From: Dehalococcoidia bacterium
Lineage (GTDB): Bacteria; Chloroflexota; Dehalococcoidia; Lucifugimonadales; Lucifugimonadaceae
Assembly (NCBI GenBank): GCA_009693115.1
Contig: SHXW01000001.1
Location: forward strand, 105,291-169,290
Reading direction: 5' to 3'
DNA: 64,000 nt
Below the pieces are notes generated by a model. The model was not told the origin of the DNA and ran no database searches. It was given only the letters and a program-made list of their open reading frames with translations. Both the position numbers and the translations under genes were made by a program. Positions 47,514 to 56,064 of the stretch are shown piece after piece (position 1 is the stretch's first letter; each line of letters opens with the position of its first letter).

Positions 47514-47568
47514 AACGAGGAGAGTGGATTCAAAGTGGAAACGCTGCGGACACCGCAGTTCAAATACG

Positions 47569-47850
47569 ATGGACGCCTCGATGCTGCATGCGGCGTATCA
47601 CAGGCATTACAACGTCTTCTGCAACCCGCTCTTGTGGTTCCTGCACCACCAGATCTGGAACCCCTCGCACACACCGAACATAGATGCCGACGTGGAAGAC
47701 GTCTGGGAACGTGGGCACGTGATTGTGAACCAGGCGTTCGCAGACGAGGTGGTGGCAGAGACAGGATGGGCCACCGGAAGGCCGCCAGTGATCATCGTGC
47801 GTGACGGGCACGCATCCTGTCTGAGGGTGCAGGTCAGTGGGAGCGCATGA
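47569..47850 (+). pseudogene. fragment of trehalose-6-phosphate synthase (GT20)
   Basis: A 93-codon frame reads YHRHYNVFCNPLLWFLHHQ, then IWNPSHTPNID, VIVNQAFADEVVAE and RPPVIIVRDGH. These match, in order, conserved GT20 segments that follow about 100 residues after the normal N-terminus (YNxxxNPLLWFLQH, VNxxFA, and the DYHL-like strand). The N-terminal part, the donor-binding C-terminal half and a ribosome site are missing; similarity stops abruptly near 47820. This is therefore a relic, probably of a once complete otsA. The first Met (47569) is used only as a marker. Confidence 0.7.
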
Positions 47851-48167
47851 AGGAGCACGTTCTGACTGTGGGAGCGGCGGATGCTGACTGACCTGGCTGA
47901 TTTGGTGTCAGGCGCGCAGGTCTACATCCTCAAACTTCACTTTGAGCCCCTCCCTCACACAAAGCGGTATTCGCGCCCCGTATTCATTCGACAGGGACCG
48001 TGTTGAAGCTAAGAGCTACTGCAAGAGGCCGGTCCATTTCGCTGCGCTCATGGCTAGGGTGACACAGTGGAACCCCACGGTATTTCGAGAGCCTCAGGAT
48101 TCGGGGTGCAAAGATCGGGTCGATACTTCTCCCGCCACTAATCCTGCTGGGGGAGGGTATTCATGCC
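47851..48167. other. 317-base gap with a repeat copy near 48130
   Basis: No gene seen. TTCTCCCGCCACTAATCCTG, then CTGGGGGAGGG at 48128-48157, has CTCCC/GGGAG pairing like the dispersed repeats. No recognisable continuation of the GT20 relic was found. Confidence 0.35.
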
Positions 48168-48749
48168 CTACGCGCCCGCATCTCTTTCCCAGAGGGTAAC
48201 GTACGGGCCCTCTTCTCCGCGGATCAGCTTCTCCATCTCCGCTTTTGATGTTGCAGCAACAGCATCACGCTCCTGCTTTAGCAGCGAGCGCATCTGCTCA
48301 TGGAGGCTCCTGACCTGGCCTGGGGTGAGGTGCTGTCCGAACAGGTCTTTGGCGACTTCATGCAACTGGTCGTCGCTGACACCCAGCAGTCCGCCTGCGA
48401 AGAACATCACGCCCACGCTGCCGATCTCCCTGTCAGACCCCTCGGGCAGGTCACGGCTCAACGCCTCGATGACGCTATGCAGAGAGTGTGCGCGGATCAG
48501 GCCTTCCAACTCTTGGGGCATGGCAATCAACATCATGAACCCCAGGTCAGGCCGGCGCAGGAGCTTCGAGAAGTCTCCCTCAATCCGGCGTGTGAAATCG
48601 CCGCCAAGGACCTCATCGAACTTGAGGACGCGCACGACGGGGCGGTCTGGCAGCCGTACGCGGGCGTCAACAGCGATGAACTCTTTCAGGTGCGGGAAGA
48701 TGCAAAGCGTGATCGCAGCTTCCTTTTCCTTCCGGGACTCAAACATCAT
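48168..48749 (-). CDS. protein of unknown function
   Basis: 193 residues, soluble, without signal or membrane segments. N-terminal half strand-rich (VRLPDRPVVRVLKFDEVLGG); C-terminal half strongly helical with a charged amphipathic region (LHEQMRSLLKQERDAVAATSKAEME). GGAG lies six bases before the first ATG, supporting a real gene. No family recognised. It is separated from the ATC-hydrolase-like gene by a repeat-containing gap. Confidence 0.6.
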   Translation of the reverse strand: MMFESRKEKEAAITLCIFPHLKEFIAVDARVRLPDRPVVRVLKFDEVLGGDFTRRIEGDFSKLLRRPDLGFMMLIAMPQELEGLIRAHSLHSVIEALSRDLPEGSDREIGSVGVMFFAGGLLGVSDDQLHEVAKDLFGQHLTPGQVRSLHEQMRSLLKQERDAVAATSKAEMEKLIRGEEGPYVTLWERDAGA

Positions 48750-48935
48750 CTGGCGCTCCTGCCTGGGATCGGCGCTGCGAGGCGAAAAAAGGAATGGCGG
48801 AACCGAATTGGCAGGCGGCCCGCGGACGAAAAACCAAGATCAGAGGGGGCCGCATATCAATGATACGCCGGGGGAACTGATCTGGAGGAGCGGCCACAAT
48901 AGGGTTGACTATCGTCTGCTTGCCACTGCCTACGC

Positions 48936-48983
48936 GGAGATTTCCTCTTCCAATGGGAGAAGTTGCGATGCGAGGGAGGAGAT
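48936..48983. repeat. dispersed repeat copy in the 48.75-49.08 kb gap
   Basis: GGAGATTTCCTCTTCCAATG followed by GGAGAAGTTGCGATGCGAGGG; CTTC/GAAG and CAAT-GGGAG elements match the family (compare 43640-43655). The rest of this 327-base gap has no gene. Confidence 0.4.
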
Positions 48984-49076
48984 TGGATCTCAATCGCACG
49001 GGTGATCGCTCTCCGCCCTGGCACCCTGCCTTGATTAATAGGGGGAGCCCTTGGACTTGGCGACCGGATCACACAA

Positions 49077-49628
49077 CTATGAGGTCTTGCGCCTCAATTC
49101 CTTGTGGCGTAATTCGTACCGGAAGTCGCAATGTGGAGCGCCCTTCATGATGGTCTGTGTACGGGTGAGCTTCACGTCCGGGTTGAAGCCTCGGATGAAT
49201 TCGAAGTCACGGGTGCAGGAGAAGATGTCGCCCAGGTCGCCCATACCCAGTTGTCGATACATCTCGGCATAGCGGCAGCGCGTCACGTTGAACGAGTAGG
49301 TCTCGGCTGTCTCTTCGAGGACTGTGATCTCAAGCGCTCCGTTCCTGCGCCACGGTTCCTTGTTGGCGAAGAACGACTGCAGGTCCTTCTTGCCCGTCCG
49401 CTCGGCGAATGCCCTGCCCTGCTCCCTCGCGATTTCTGTGATGACTCTTCGGGCGGTGGCGTTAGTCTGCTCCATGCCGAACTCCTTCTGGAAGGCGTGC
49501 AGCATAGGGCCGAGAACCATCGCCTCGATGCGCCGGCGGTCCAGCACGGACATTGTGTTTATGTCGAAGGGAGGCGCGCTGGCGGGCGTGGGGGCTTTGT
49601 TCGAGGATTCGTTCGCGAGATCTGGCAT
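49077..49628 (-). CDS. L-2-amino-thiazoline-4-carboxylic acid hydrolase-like protein
   Basis: 183 residues. The C-terminal half carries the diagnostic segment of the ATC-hydrolase family: NVTRCRYAEMYRQLGMGDLG, IFSCTRDFEF, and LTRTQTIMKGAPHCDFRYEL with several conserved Cys and Arg residues. Characterised members open the thiazoline ring during L-cysteine formation from ATC, but many homologues have other, unknown roles. N-terminal ~30 residues are Pro/Ala/Ser-rich and probably disordered. Thiolase lies 61 bases upstream on the same strand, across a palindromic repeat. Confidence 0.8.
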   Translation of the reverse strand: MPDLANESSNKAPTPASAPPFDINTMSVLDRRRIEAMVLGPMLHAFQKEFGMEQTNATARRVITEIAREQGRAFAERTGKKDLQSFFANKEPWRRNGALEITVLEETAETYSFNVTRCRYAEMYRQLGMGDLGDIFSCTRDFEFIRGFNPDVKLTRTQTIMKGAPHCDFRYELRHKELRRKTS

Positions 49629-49640
49629 AGTTTCGAGAAT

Positions 49641-49680
49641 TCACCCTCTCTCTAACCCTCCCCCATCGAATGGGAGGGGA
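49641..49680. repeat. dispersed palindromic repeat between thiolase and the ATC-hydrolase-like gene
   Basis: TCACCCTCTCTCTAACCCTC, then CCCCATCGAATGGGAGGGGA: CCCTCCC/GGGAGGG with CAT/ATG near the loop. It shares CTCCCCCATCGA with the copy at 54197. Confidence 0.6.
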
Positions 49681-49689
49681 TGCAGGCGC

Positions 49690-50895
49690 TCAGACGGCCT
49701 CAACGCTCATGGCGACTGCGCCGCCGCCTGCGTGGCAGATGACGGCCATGCCTTTGTTGCCACCGGACTTGCGTATGCCGTAGATCAACGTCACCAGGAT
49801 GCGTGCCCCGCTCGCCCCTATGGGGTGTCCGAGCGCAATGGCTCCCCCGCGCTGGTTGACTCTGTCCCAGTCCCAACCGAGCGCCTTGCCGTTAGCAAGG
49901 ACCTGAGCGGCGAAGGCCTCGTTAACCTCTATGGTGTCGAAGTCATCCAGACTATCGCCAGTGCGCTCCAGCAGCCTCTTCACCGCCAGGCGGGGTGCGT
50001 CGAAAAGCATGCCCGGTTCATTGGCGGCGTGGGCGTAGCCAGTGATGCGTGCAATAGGGCGTGCACCAGTCTCGCTCGCCCGTTCAGCCGACATCACGAC
50101 CAGTGCGGCCGCTCCGTCACTGATCTGCGACGCATTGCCGGGAGTCACGCTGTCACCGGGCGGGAAGCCGGGCTTGAGTCTGCCAAGAGACTCGGCGGTC
50201 GAGTCCGGCCGCGGCCCTTCGTCCACTGCGACTTTCTGCATTTGGCCCTTTGCACCCTGCACTTCGACGGCCACCGTTTCATCGACGAACCAGCCCTCGG
50301 AGAGCGCCGCAGAAGCTTTGTGTTGGGAACGCAAGGCAAACTCGTCCTGCTCCGCGCGGCCCACGCCGTACGTGTGAGCTACGGCCTCGGCAGAGCCGCC
50401 CATGTGGCGGTTCTCGAACGGGCACCAGAGCCCATCGTGGAGCATGGAGTCGATCAGCTTCACATCGCCCAGGCGTTGTCCGGTGCGGCTGTTCATGAGC
50501 AGGTGTGGAGCGAGGCTCATGTTCTCCATGCCGCCCGCAGCCACTGTCTCAGCGTCGCCGGACTGTATTGCCTGTGCGGCGAGGACGACTGCGGTGAGGC
50601 CCGATGCGCAGGCCTTATTGATTGTCATGGAGGACGTGGTGTTTGGGATGCCTGCTCCTATGGCCGCCTGCCTGGCGGGCGTCTGGCCCAGTCCGGCGGT
50701 GAGCATGTTGCCCATGATGACGTAGTCCACCTGACCGGGTTCGATGCCCGACCTCTCGACGGCGGCCTTGAGGGCGATCGAGCCGAGCCTGGTCGCCGGT
50801 GTGGTGGACAGCCCGCCGCCGAATTTTCCTATTGGCGTGCGTGCGGCTCCGGTGATGACGATTTCGCGCTTGAGATGTGACAAGGCATGCTCCAT
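49690..50895 (-). CDS. acetyl-CoA acetyltransferase (thiolase)
   Basis: 401 residues. Acyl-enzyme Cys in NKACASGLTAV, conserved NEAFAAQ, His in GHPIGASGARIL, and the C-terminal active-site Cys in ICHAGGGGA-type sequence (VICHAGGGAVAMSVE). The layout fits degradative/biosynthetic acetoacetyl-CoA thiolases of normal length. ATG 50895 versus TTG 50904 cannot be resolved. No beta-oxidation partners are adjacent. Confidence 0.93.
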   Translation of the reverse strand: MEHALSHLKREIVITGAARTPIGKFGGGLSTTPATRLGSIALKAAVERSGIEPGQVDYVIMGNMLTAGLGQTPARQAAIGAGIPNTTSSMTINKACASGLTAVVLAAQAIQSGDAETVAAGGMENMSLAPHLLMNSRTGQRLGDVKLIDSMLHDGLWCPFENRHMGGSAEAVAHTYGVGRAEQDEFALRSQHKASAALSEGWFVDETVAVEVQGAKGQMQKVAVDEGPRPDSTAESLGRLKPGFPPGDSVTPGNASQISDGAAALVVMSAERASETGARPIARITGYAHAANEPGMLFDAPRLAVKRLLERTGDSLDDFDTIEVNEAFAAQVLANGKALGWDWDRVNQRGGAIALGHPIGASGARILVTLIYGIRKSGGNKGMAVICHAGGGAVAMSVEAV

Positions 50896-51117
50896 GCGGG
50901 TCAAGGCCGAACGATCTCAGCTGGAGTATATCCCTGGGGAATGGGACGGGGACTGAACAGTGTGGGCCGGGAGATCGCGGGTGTATGTCCAGGCGGGGTG
51001 TGAGCGCAGCCGATCCTCCATCATCGTCCGCGTTAATCGTTGTAGGAATCAAGCGACCGCCCTAGGAAAATAAGGCTGACGACCGCAGGAGGGGCATAAA
51101 CGAGTGCAACCAGTGAA

Positions 51118-51354
51118 CTAACGAGAGCCTGAAACCACACGATGGGAGCAGCGCATAGACATGTCACTCAACGCCAACGACCAGATTGATATTGGCCCGT
51201 CACTCCATGCAGCCCACGATCCCACCCTGGTGAGCCGGCCCTCCAAGGAAATGGAGGTTGAACCAGGAACGCGCGTCCGAGCGCTGTCGCCATGGACCAA
51301 GAAAGCCGAGACGAGCAGGAACGATGTCAGGGTGAGCACCAAGCCGAAGTCCAT
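51118..51354 (-). CDS. possible small membrane protein downstream of comM
   Basis: 78 residues from ATG 51354: an N-terminal hydrophobic helix (FGLVLTLTSFLLVSAFLV), then a polar region with IWSLALSDMSMRC. It is in the 553-base comM-thiolase gap on the comM strand. GAGG lies about 12 bases before the ATG. No family recognised; a chance frame is possible. The rest of the gap holds no gene. Confidence 0.33.
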   Translation of the reverse strand: MDFGLVLTLTSFLLVSAFLVHGDSARTRVPGSTSISLEGRLTRVGSWAAWSDGPISIWSLALSDMSMRCSHRVVSGSR

Positions 51355-51448
51355 AAGAGAGGCTCGCCTCACGAACCGGGCACGTCGATCTAAACGTGTG
51401 CATTCGGGTATCCACCTTGCCGCCTGGCATGGCCATGCACCCTCTGCC

Positions 51449-52975
51449 CTATACCAACGTGCGCGGACGGTACTGAAGCGCCTCGGCGAGGTGAGGTGTC
51501 AGGATCTGGTCGGAACCGGCAAGGTCTGCGATCGTCCGGGCGACTTTCAAGACCCTGTGGAACCCGCGGGCCGATAGGCTGAGTTGATTCATCGCCAGTT
51601 GCAGGAGCGACTTTGCGCCCTCTTCCACCTGGCAATGCTCCCAGACCTCCACAGGCCCCATCTCGGCATTGGCGGCGATCTTCTTCGTCCCGAAACGGGA
51701 GTGCTGGAGCGCGCGCGCTGCGTTGATCCGGCCCCGGACCGTCGCCGAGTCCTCTGCCTGCGCAGGCTGGACGAGTTTTTCGTACTCGACCCTCGGAACG
51801 TCCACGAAGATGTCTATGCGGTCCATGAGCGGCCCGGAGATCCGTCTTTGGTAGCGCGCGACGCCAGTGATGGTGCAGGTGCAGGCGCGCTGAGGGTCGC
51901 CAAAGAAGCCGCACGGGCATGGGTTCATAGCCGCGACGAGCATAAAGTTCGCAGGGAATGTCATAGTGCCTTGCGCCCTGCTGATCGTGACCACCTTGTC
52001 CTCGATGGGCTGGCGCAGGACCTCAAGAGACGAGTGGCCGAATTCAGGCAGCTCATCAAGGAAGAGAACGCCCCTGTGGCTCAGGGTGATCTCTCCGGGA
52101 CGGGGGATCATCCCGCCGCCAACGAGGCCAGCGTTCGAGATTGTGTAGTGGGGCGAGCGGAACGGTCTGTCCGCAATCAGGGGGCTGCCGGCAGGCAGGA
52201 GTCCCGCGACACTGTAGATCGTCGTGACTTCAAGTGCGTCATCGCCAACCATGGGCGGGAGCACCGAGGGGAGGCAACGCGCGAGGAGCGTCTTGCCCGA
52301 GCCCGGGGGCCCCACCATGAGTATATTGTGGGCGCCCGCGGCGGCCACTTCCAATGCGCGCTTGGCGTGCTCCTGCCCACGCACGTCAGCCAGGTCGGCC
52401 TGCCTAACCTCTCTGTCGGGCTGTTTCCTGGGCGGTCTGGCTTTGGGGTTATACGGGCTGATGTCCTCTTCGCCGCGCAGGTGTGCGGCAAGCTGCGAAA
52501 GCGTGTCCACGGGGAAGATGGTGACGCCGTTTACGAGGGATGCCTCATCTGCGTTGGGCGATGGCACAAAGACAGACTTGAAACCTTTTGCCCTGCCGAC
52601 GGCGACCATGGGCAGGGTGCCCTGTGTTGGCCTGAGCTTGCCATCGAGAGCGAGTTCGCCGAGTAGAAGTGCGCCGTCGAGCCGGTCCGGTATCTGCCCG
52701 GTGCTGAGGAGGACCCCGATGGCGATGGGAAGGTCATACGACGGCCCGCTCTTTTTCACATCTGCGGGGGCCAGACCGACGGTGACGCGTTTTAGCGGGA
52801 ACTCGCAGCCGGAGTTACGTATGGCGGCGCGCACGCGCTCGCTGGACTCACGGACAGCGGCGTCGGGCAGGCCGACGATGTTGAACGCAGGCAGGCCCGG
52901 AGAAATGTCTACTTCGACCTCAACAAGAAACCCGTTGAGGCCTGACAAGGCGCATGTCCGTGTTTTTGCCAGCAT
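51449..52975 (-). CDS. comM: YifB/ComM-family Mg-chelatase-like AAA+ protein
   Basis: 508 residues. N-terminal Lon-substrate-like domain (GLPAFNIVGLPDAAVRESSERVRAA), AAA+ module with Walker A MVGPPGSGKTLLA and Walker B GVLFLDELPEF, sensor Arg in the C-terminal Mg-chelatase part (ARYQRRISGPLMDRIDIF). Family members help branch migration during natural transformation. A short Cys-rich piece (NPCPCGFFGDP...CTCT) is typical. No ribosome site is obvious. Confidence 0.93.
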   Translation of the reverse strand: MLAKTRTCALSGLNGFLVEVEVDISPGLPAFNIVGLPDAAVRESSERVRAAIRNSGCEFPLKRVTVGLAPADVKKSGPSYDLPIAIGVLLSTGQIPDRLDGALLLGELALDGKLRPTQGTLPMVAVGRAKGFKSVFVPSPNADEASLVNGVTIFPVDTLSQLAAHLRGEEDISPYNPKARPPRKQPDREVRQADLADVRGQEHAKRALEVAAAGAHNILMVGPPGSGKTLLARCLPSVLPPMVGDDALEVTTIYSVAGLLPAGSPLIADRPFRSPHYTISNAGLVGGGMIPRPGEITLSHRGVLFLDELPEFGHSSLEVLRQPIEDKVVTISRAQGTMTFPANFMLVAAMNPCPCGFFGDPQRACTCTITGVARYQRRISGPLMDRIDIFVDVPRVEYEKLVQPAQAEDSATVRGRINAARALQHSRFGTKKIAANAEMGPVEVWEHCQVEEGAKSLLQLAMNQLSLSARGFHRVLKVARTIADLAGSDQILTPHLAEALQYRPRTLV

Positions 52976-53312
52976 GTCAGGCGGTGGCTACTCCCTCAGC
53001 CCGGCCGCATCTTAGACAGCCCAGCCCAGTAACGCAAAACCCCCTGTCACAATCGGTTCGCAGATCGCGACTGTCCCCAGATGCGGACACGCGCAACATG
53101 TTGAACCACTGGTGGCCGATCTATCGGGGCCAGGTAGCGGATGAGCGTGATCAGCCACGCTCTGTCGTGGCGGTCCTCAAGCTGATGGAGCGCCATGACA
53201 GGTCTTCAACGGTCTCGGACGTCCTGAGCCAGAAATAGCTCAGCGAGTGTCTGAACGAACCGCTCCGCGCCCTATTCCCTCCGGGTTCTCTGGCGAAGGT
53301 CGGGAGTGCAAG

Positions 53313-53336
53313 GCGGCCCCCGTTACCGGGGGCCGC
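53313..53336 (-). terminator. GC-rich hairpin after the TerB-like gene
   Basis: A 9-bp GC-only stem (GCGGCCCCC with GGGGGCCGC) and a 6-base loop, nine bases past the stop on the minus strand; no U-run. The rest of the gap back to comM (52976-53312) contains only a doubtful 46-codon frame (53098-53238) without a ribosome site. Confidence 0.5.
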
Positions 53337-53344
53337 TGGCGTTA

Positions 53345-53794
53345 CTACGACCTGTTCTTTATGACTACGACCTCAACTATCTTGAGTGCCATGGGTTCAT
53401 CAACAGCCAGTGCCAACCGCAACTCTTCCAAGAACTGTCGTTCTTCCTTTTCCACTACCCCGTCAGCCAGCAGCAGGTCAGCAGCGAGGAAAAACGCCTG
53501 CTCGCACTGTTCCTTTGACAGGGCCGCCTTTGCGGCAGGCATCACAGTGCCTGCGCCGCGCTTTTTCAGGATTCCGGCGACTTTGTTCAGCGTGGCGCCC
53601 ATATCCCGTAGGCCACGGTCTCGGAATGCGGACATGGCGGCCAGGTTCATGGCGGCCCGCTGTAGCTCTTCATCACTGATTGCGCCGTCCGACGCCATGG
53701 CGGCCACCGCTACTGCGGCGAAGGCCTCGTTCTTGTCTAATGTGATAGGGCCGTCACCCTTGTCCTTGCCGAGAACCTTGTCAAAGAGACCCAT
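53345..53794 (-). CDS. TerB-domain protein
   Basis: 149 residues, all-helical. The two TerB-like acidic sites are AMASDGAISDEE and LLADGVVEKEERQFLEEL, spaced as in TerB/DjlA N-terminal domains that bind metal ions. GAGG lies eight bases before the ATG. It is not next to other ter genes, so a stress-sensing or metal-binding role is inferred rather than tellurite resistance. Confidence 0.78.
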   Translation of the reverse strand: MGLFDKVLGKDKGDGPITLDKNEAFAAVAVAAMASDGAISDEELQRAAMNLAAMSAFRDRGLRDMGATLNKVAGILKKRGAGTVMPAAKAALSKEQCEQAFFLAADLLLADGVVEKEERQFLEELRLALAVDEPMALKIVEVVVIKNRS

Positions 53795-54234
53795 TCGAGC
53801 AACCTCACTTGTTTATTAGCCACCGCTTGTGCGGTGGGCGTATTCCTGACCAGACCGGAAACGGCTCGCGGTCGTGGTCAGGCGGTCCAGATTTCCGGGC
53901 CAGCCTGAAATGGTACTCCAGCCAAGTGTGCCACCTGTCTCCTCTTTGCCGGCTCACTACGGCAAACTCCGATCACACATCGATCGAACACAGCGCATAT
54001 ATAAACCGGCGAAGAGCGGGCGATGATGGGATCAAGGCGGTTTGGGAACCGCTACGCCCAGATGTAAGGCCAGCCGTATCTTGGAAAGAACGTCGGCATC
54101 ATGAAGCCGGCAATGCAGCCGGGGGGTCTCATGGTGGTGTTAGATGTCATCCAAAGACCGGCGGAGCAGATCATTGCCGCTACGTCTACCGGAACTCTCC
54201 CCCATCGAGGTGGATGGGATTGCGTGGGTGATTT
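53795..54234. other. 440-base gap, no gene recognised
   Basis: Contains a partial repeat copy near 54196 (CTCCCCCATCGAGGTGGATG). No coding frame with ribosome site or similarity was found. Confidence 0.35.
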
Positions 54235-54585
54235 CTAAGTCTGGTTGCGTTTGCGGCGGCCGGGCTGTCGCTTGCCTATCTGGTCGCGTCCTGAGTTGTG
54301 TTCTGTTGAATCGGACTTCGCCGTCACCCTAGCCTCGGCGTCAATCGCCTGGCCCCGTGTCCGCCCGCCTCCGCCCTGCCCTGCGCGGAACACTGCTCCC
54401 CACAGCAATCCCAGTAATACGCCGGCGATGGTCGTGACTGGCACGCCGACGAGTAGTCCCACCGCCGCCGTTTCGATCGCGGTCGTTGCTTGGCTGTCGT
54501 ACTGAAAGAGCGAAATGACTGTGCCTGCGATGCCGACGACCGCGCCCAGCACTCCGCCCCATAGCATGGGCCGCGTCAGGCGCAT
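54235..54585 (-). CDS. small protein with two membrane helices
   Basis: 116 residues from ATG 54585; GGGGGG lies six to eight bases upstream. Helix 1 GVLGAVVGIAGTVISLF and helix 2 LLVGVPVTTIAGVLLGLLWG are joined by a short loop (QYDSQATTAIE), followed by a basic hydrophilic tail of about 45 residues. No family recognised. Confidence 0.5.
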   Translation of the reverse strand: MRLTRPMLWGGVLGAVVGIAGTVISLFQYDSQATTAIETAAVGLLVGVPVTTIAGVLLGLLWGAVFRAGQGGGGRTRGQAIDAEARVTAKSDSTEHNSGRDQIGKRQPGRRKRNQT

Positions 54586-54649
54586 GGTGATGTCCCCCCG
54601 CAAGAGGCAGATTTGCCCAGAGGCAGAGGTTCCGATGAAATAAGAGCGG

Positions 54650-55837
54650 TCAATTTAGGGTGTATGTCTCGTATTTCGCTTCGCAGGGGTTGCCGCGGGA
54701 AACGTGCATGCGCTCTGCGGAGGGCTCAAGGATGATCGAGATTACGCTGCGCTGCCAGCCCGTGAGCGGATCCGGGTTGGGGTGGCGGCAAATCGAAGTC
54801 GGGTAGCCATCGTGGTCGGACAGGATGCGCTTCAAGGCATCGACGCCTACCGGACTGCCGTCTTCTGACAGCATCGTTTCTGCGCGGGCCTTGCGCGGTA
54901 CTGACTGGCCGTAGACGCGGTCTGCGAAGCGATGGTTGTTAGGTACCAGGTCCGGGTGGACGCAATGGTTGGTGTGGGCGAGCCTGCCAGTGCGGTCTGC
55001 CTGAATGACGCGCACCGCCTGAGGTGTGACTTCAAGGTCAGCCGCACCCTGTGGCGTGACCAACGCGGCGTTGGCGGGGATAGTTCGTGGGGCCCTCTCC
55101 GCCGCATCCACAATGCCCTCTAGTGATGATTGCTCGAAGAAGGCGCGCACGATGAAGTACCACGGCACGCCTTCCCTACGGCTTGGGCCATTGAGGGCGT
55201 TCATGCACACGCCGATGCCGGCATCGTTCATTCCCATGTACGCGATCAGGCCGGGCTGGGTCCACGTCATGCTGGCTGGCTTGCCCTTGGGCCTGCGTAT
55301 CAGGACGAGGGAGAATGGGTCCATCGCCGGGTCGTTGTCCCAGTTCTGCCCGGCTATGGCTTCGCCGGTCGCGCTGGCGCCGGCGCTGACCATGAGGGAC
55401 GTGCAGCCTTCTGTTTGCGCTCTCCTCTGCCGCCGGGAGCGGGTCAGTTCAAAACCCCTCTCCACAGAGGTGCGGGCTGGGGTGGGGGCATTGTGCGAAA
55501 TGCCTGCCTCATCATCCGCCTTGGAAAGCATATTGCGGGCGTTCAGGAGCATGACCTGCTCGACTTTTACTCCTGCGCCCTGGGCGATCCCGCGTAACTC
55601 TTCCAGGGAGTCTGGCGCATACCGTTCGACGAACGGCATGGCCCCGGCTGCGATGGCACCCGCTGTTGTCGGCGTTATTTGCTCTGTGCGGCCTTTGTTG
55701 ACGCGGTTGATAACGAGGTCCAGGAGTTCGCGGATCTCATCGCGCCGGGCCTCGCCTATCTGACGACCGAGATTACGAGGTGAGCCGCGTACGTCGAGGA
55801 CGTGGAAGCGGGTCGATTTCTTAATTTGAGCAGCCAT
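54650..55837 (-). CDS. C45-type acyltransferase/peptidase (acyl-CoA:6-APA acyltransferase-like)
   Basis: 395 residues. Members are Ntn hydrolases that self-cleave before a Cys. The presumptive nucleophile is Cys145 in EGCTSLMVSAG, followed by GQNWDNDP and GMNDAGIGVCMNALN. NARNMLSK (99-106) belongs to the N-terminal part that becomes the small subunit. Between them, residues 115-140 are a basic linker, part of it (117-128) encoded by a palindromic repeat (55454-55489). GGAGG lies eight bases before ATG 55837; the longer frame runs into another repeat. Amide or ester hydrolysis/acyl transfer is inferred; penicillin chemistry is not implied. Confidence 0.83.
   Translation of the reverse strand: MAAQIKKSTRFHVLDVRGSPRNLGRQIGEARRDEIRELLDLVINRVNKGRTEQITPTTAGAIAAGAMPFVERYAPDSLEELRGIAQGAGVKVEQVMLLNARNMLSKADDEAGISHNAPTPARTSVERGFELTRSRRQRRAQTEGCTSLMVSAGASATGEAIAGQNWDNDPAMDPFSLVLIRRPKGKPASMTWTQPGLIAYMGMNDAGIGVCMNALNGPSRREGVPWYFIVRAFFEQSSLEGIVDAAERAPRTIPANAALVTPQGAADLEVTPQAVRVIQADRTGRLAHTNHCVHPDLVPNNHRFADRVYGQSVPRKARAETMLSEDGSPVGVDALKRILSDHDGYPTSICRHPNPDPLTGWQRSVISIILEPSAERMHVSRGNPCEAKYETYTLN
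55454..55489. repeat. dispersed repeat inside the C45 acyltransferase gene
   Basis: ACCCCTCTCCACAGAGGTGC then GGGCTGGGGTGGGGGC. On the gene strand it reads CCCCACCCCAGCCC...GTGGAGAGGGG, very similar to intergenic copies. It keeps the frame and encodes a variable Pro/Arg linker. Confidence 0.5.
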
Positions 55838-56013
55838 GCTGGATGCCTCCATGCTGGCCCGTAAAGTTCGGGCAGCATCCGGCCTCACGATAGCATGCAG
55901 GGGGAAACGCAGGCGGTACATGCTAAACTCGGCGTGAGTTTGGCCGCATGGATGCCGACTGGTCTGTACAGCCTGCGAAACCGGCTCAAATAGTGACCGA
56001 GCCTCCTCCCTCA

Positions 56014-56032
56014 CCTCTCCCTTTGGGAGAGG
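56014..56032. repeat. dispersed repeat in the C45-ilvD divergent gap
   Basis: CCTCTCCC-TTT-GGGAGAGG, a perfect 8-bp stem with a 3-base loop, 33 bases before the ilvD-like ATG. The smallest complete copy of the family. Confidence 0.6.
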
Positions 56033-56064
56033 GAACCCACGGATGACATGTTGCAGGAGAGACC

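Noticed and set aside
49324..50880. 518-codon plus-strand frame opposite thiolase
   Set aside because: Antisense of the thiolase and ATC-hydrolase-like genes, both with intact active-site motifs.
51161..51577. 138-codon plus-strand frame in the thiolase-comM gap
   Set aside because: Its second half is antisense to comM and the first half lacks any recognisable feature.
53098..53238. 46-codon plus-strand frame between comM and terB
   Set aside because: No ribosome site and no membrane or domain feature.
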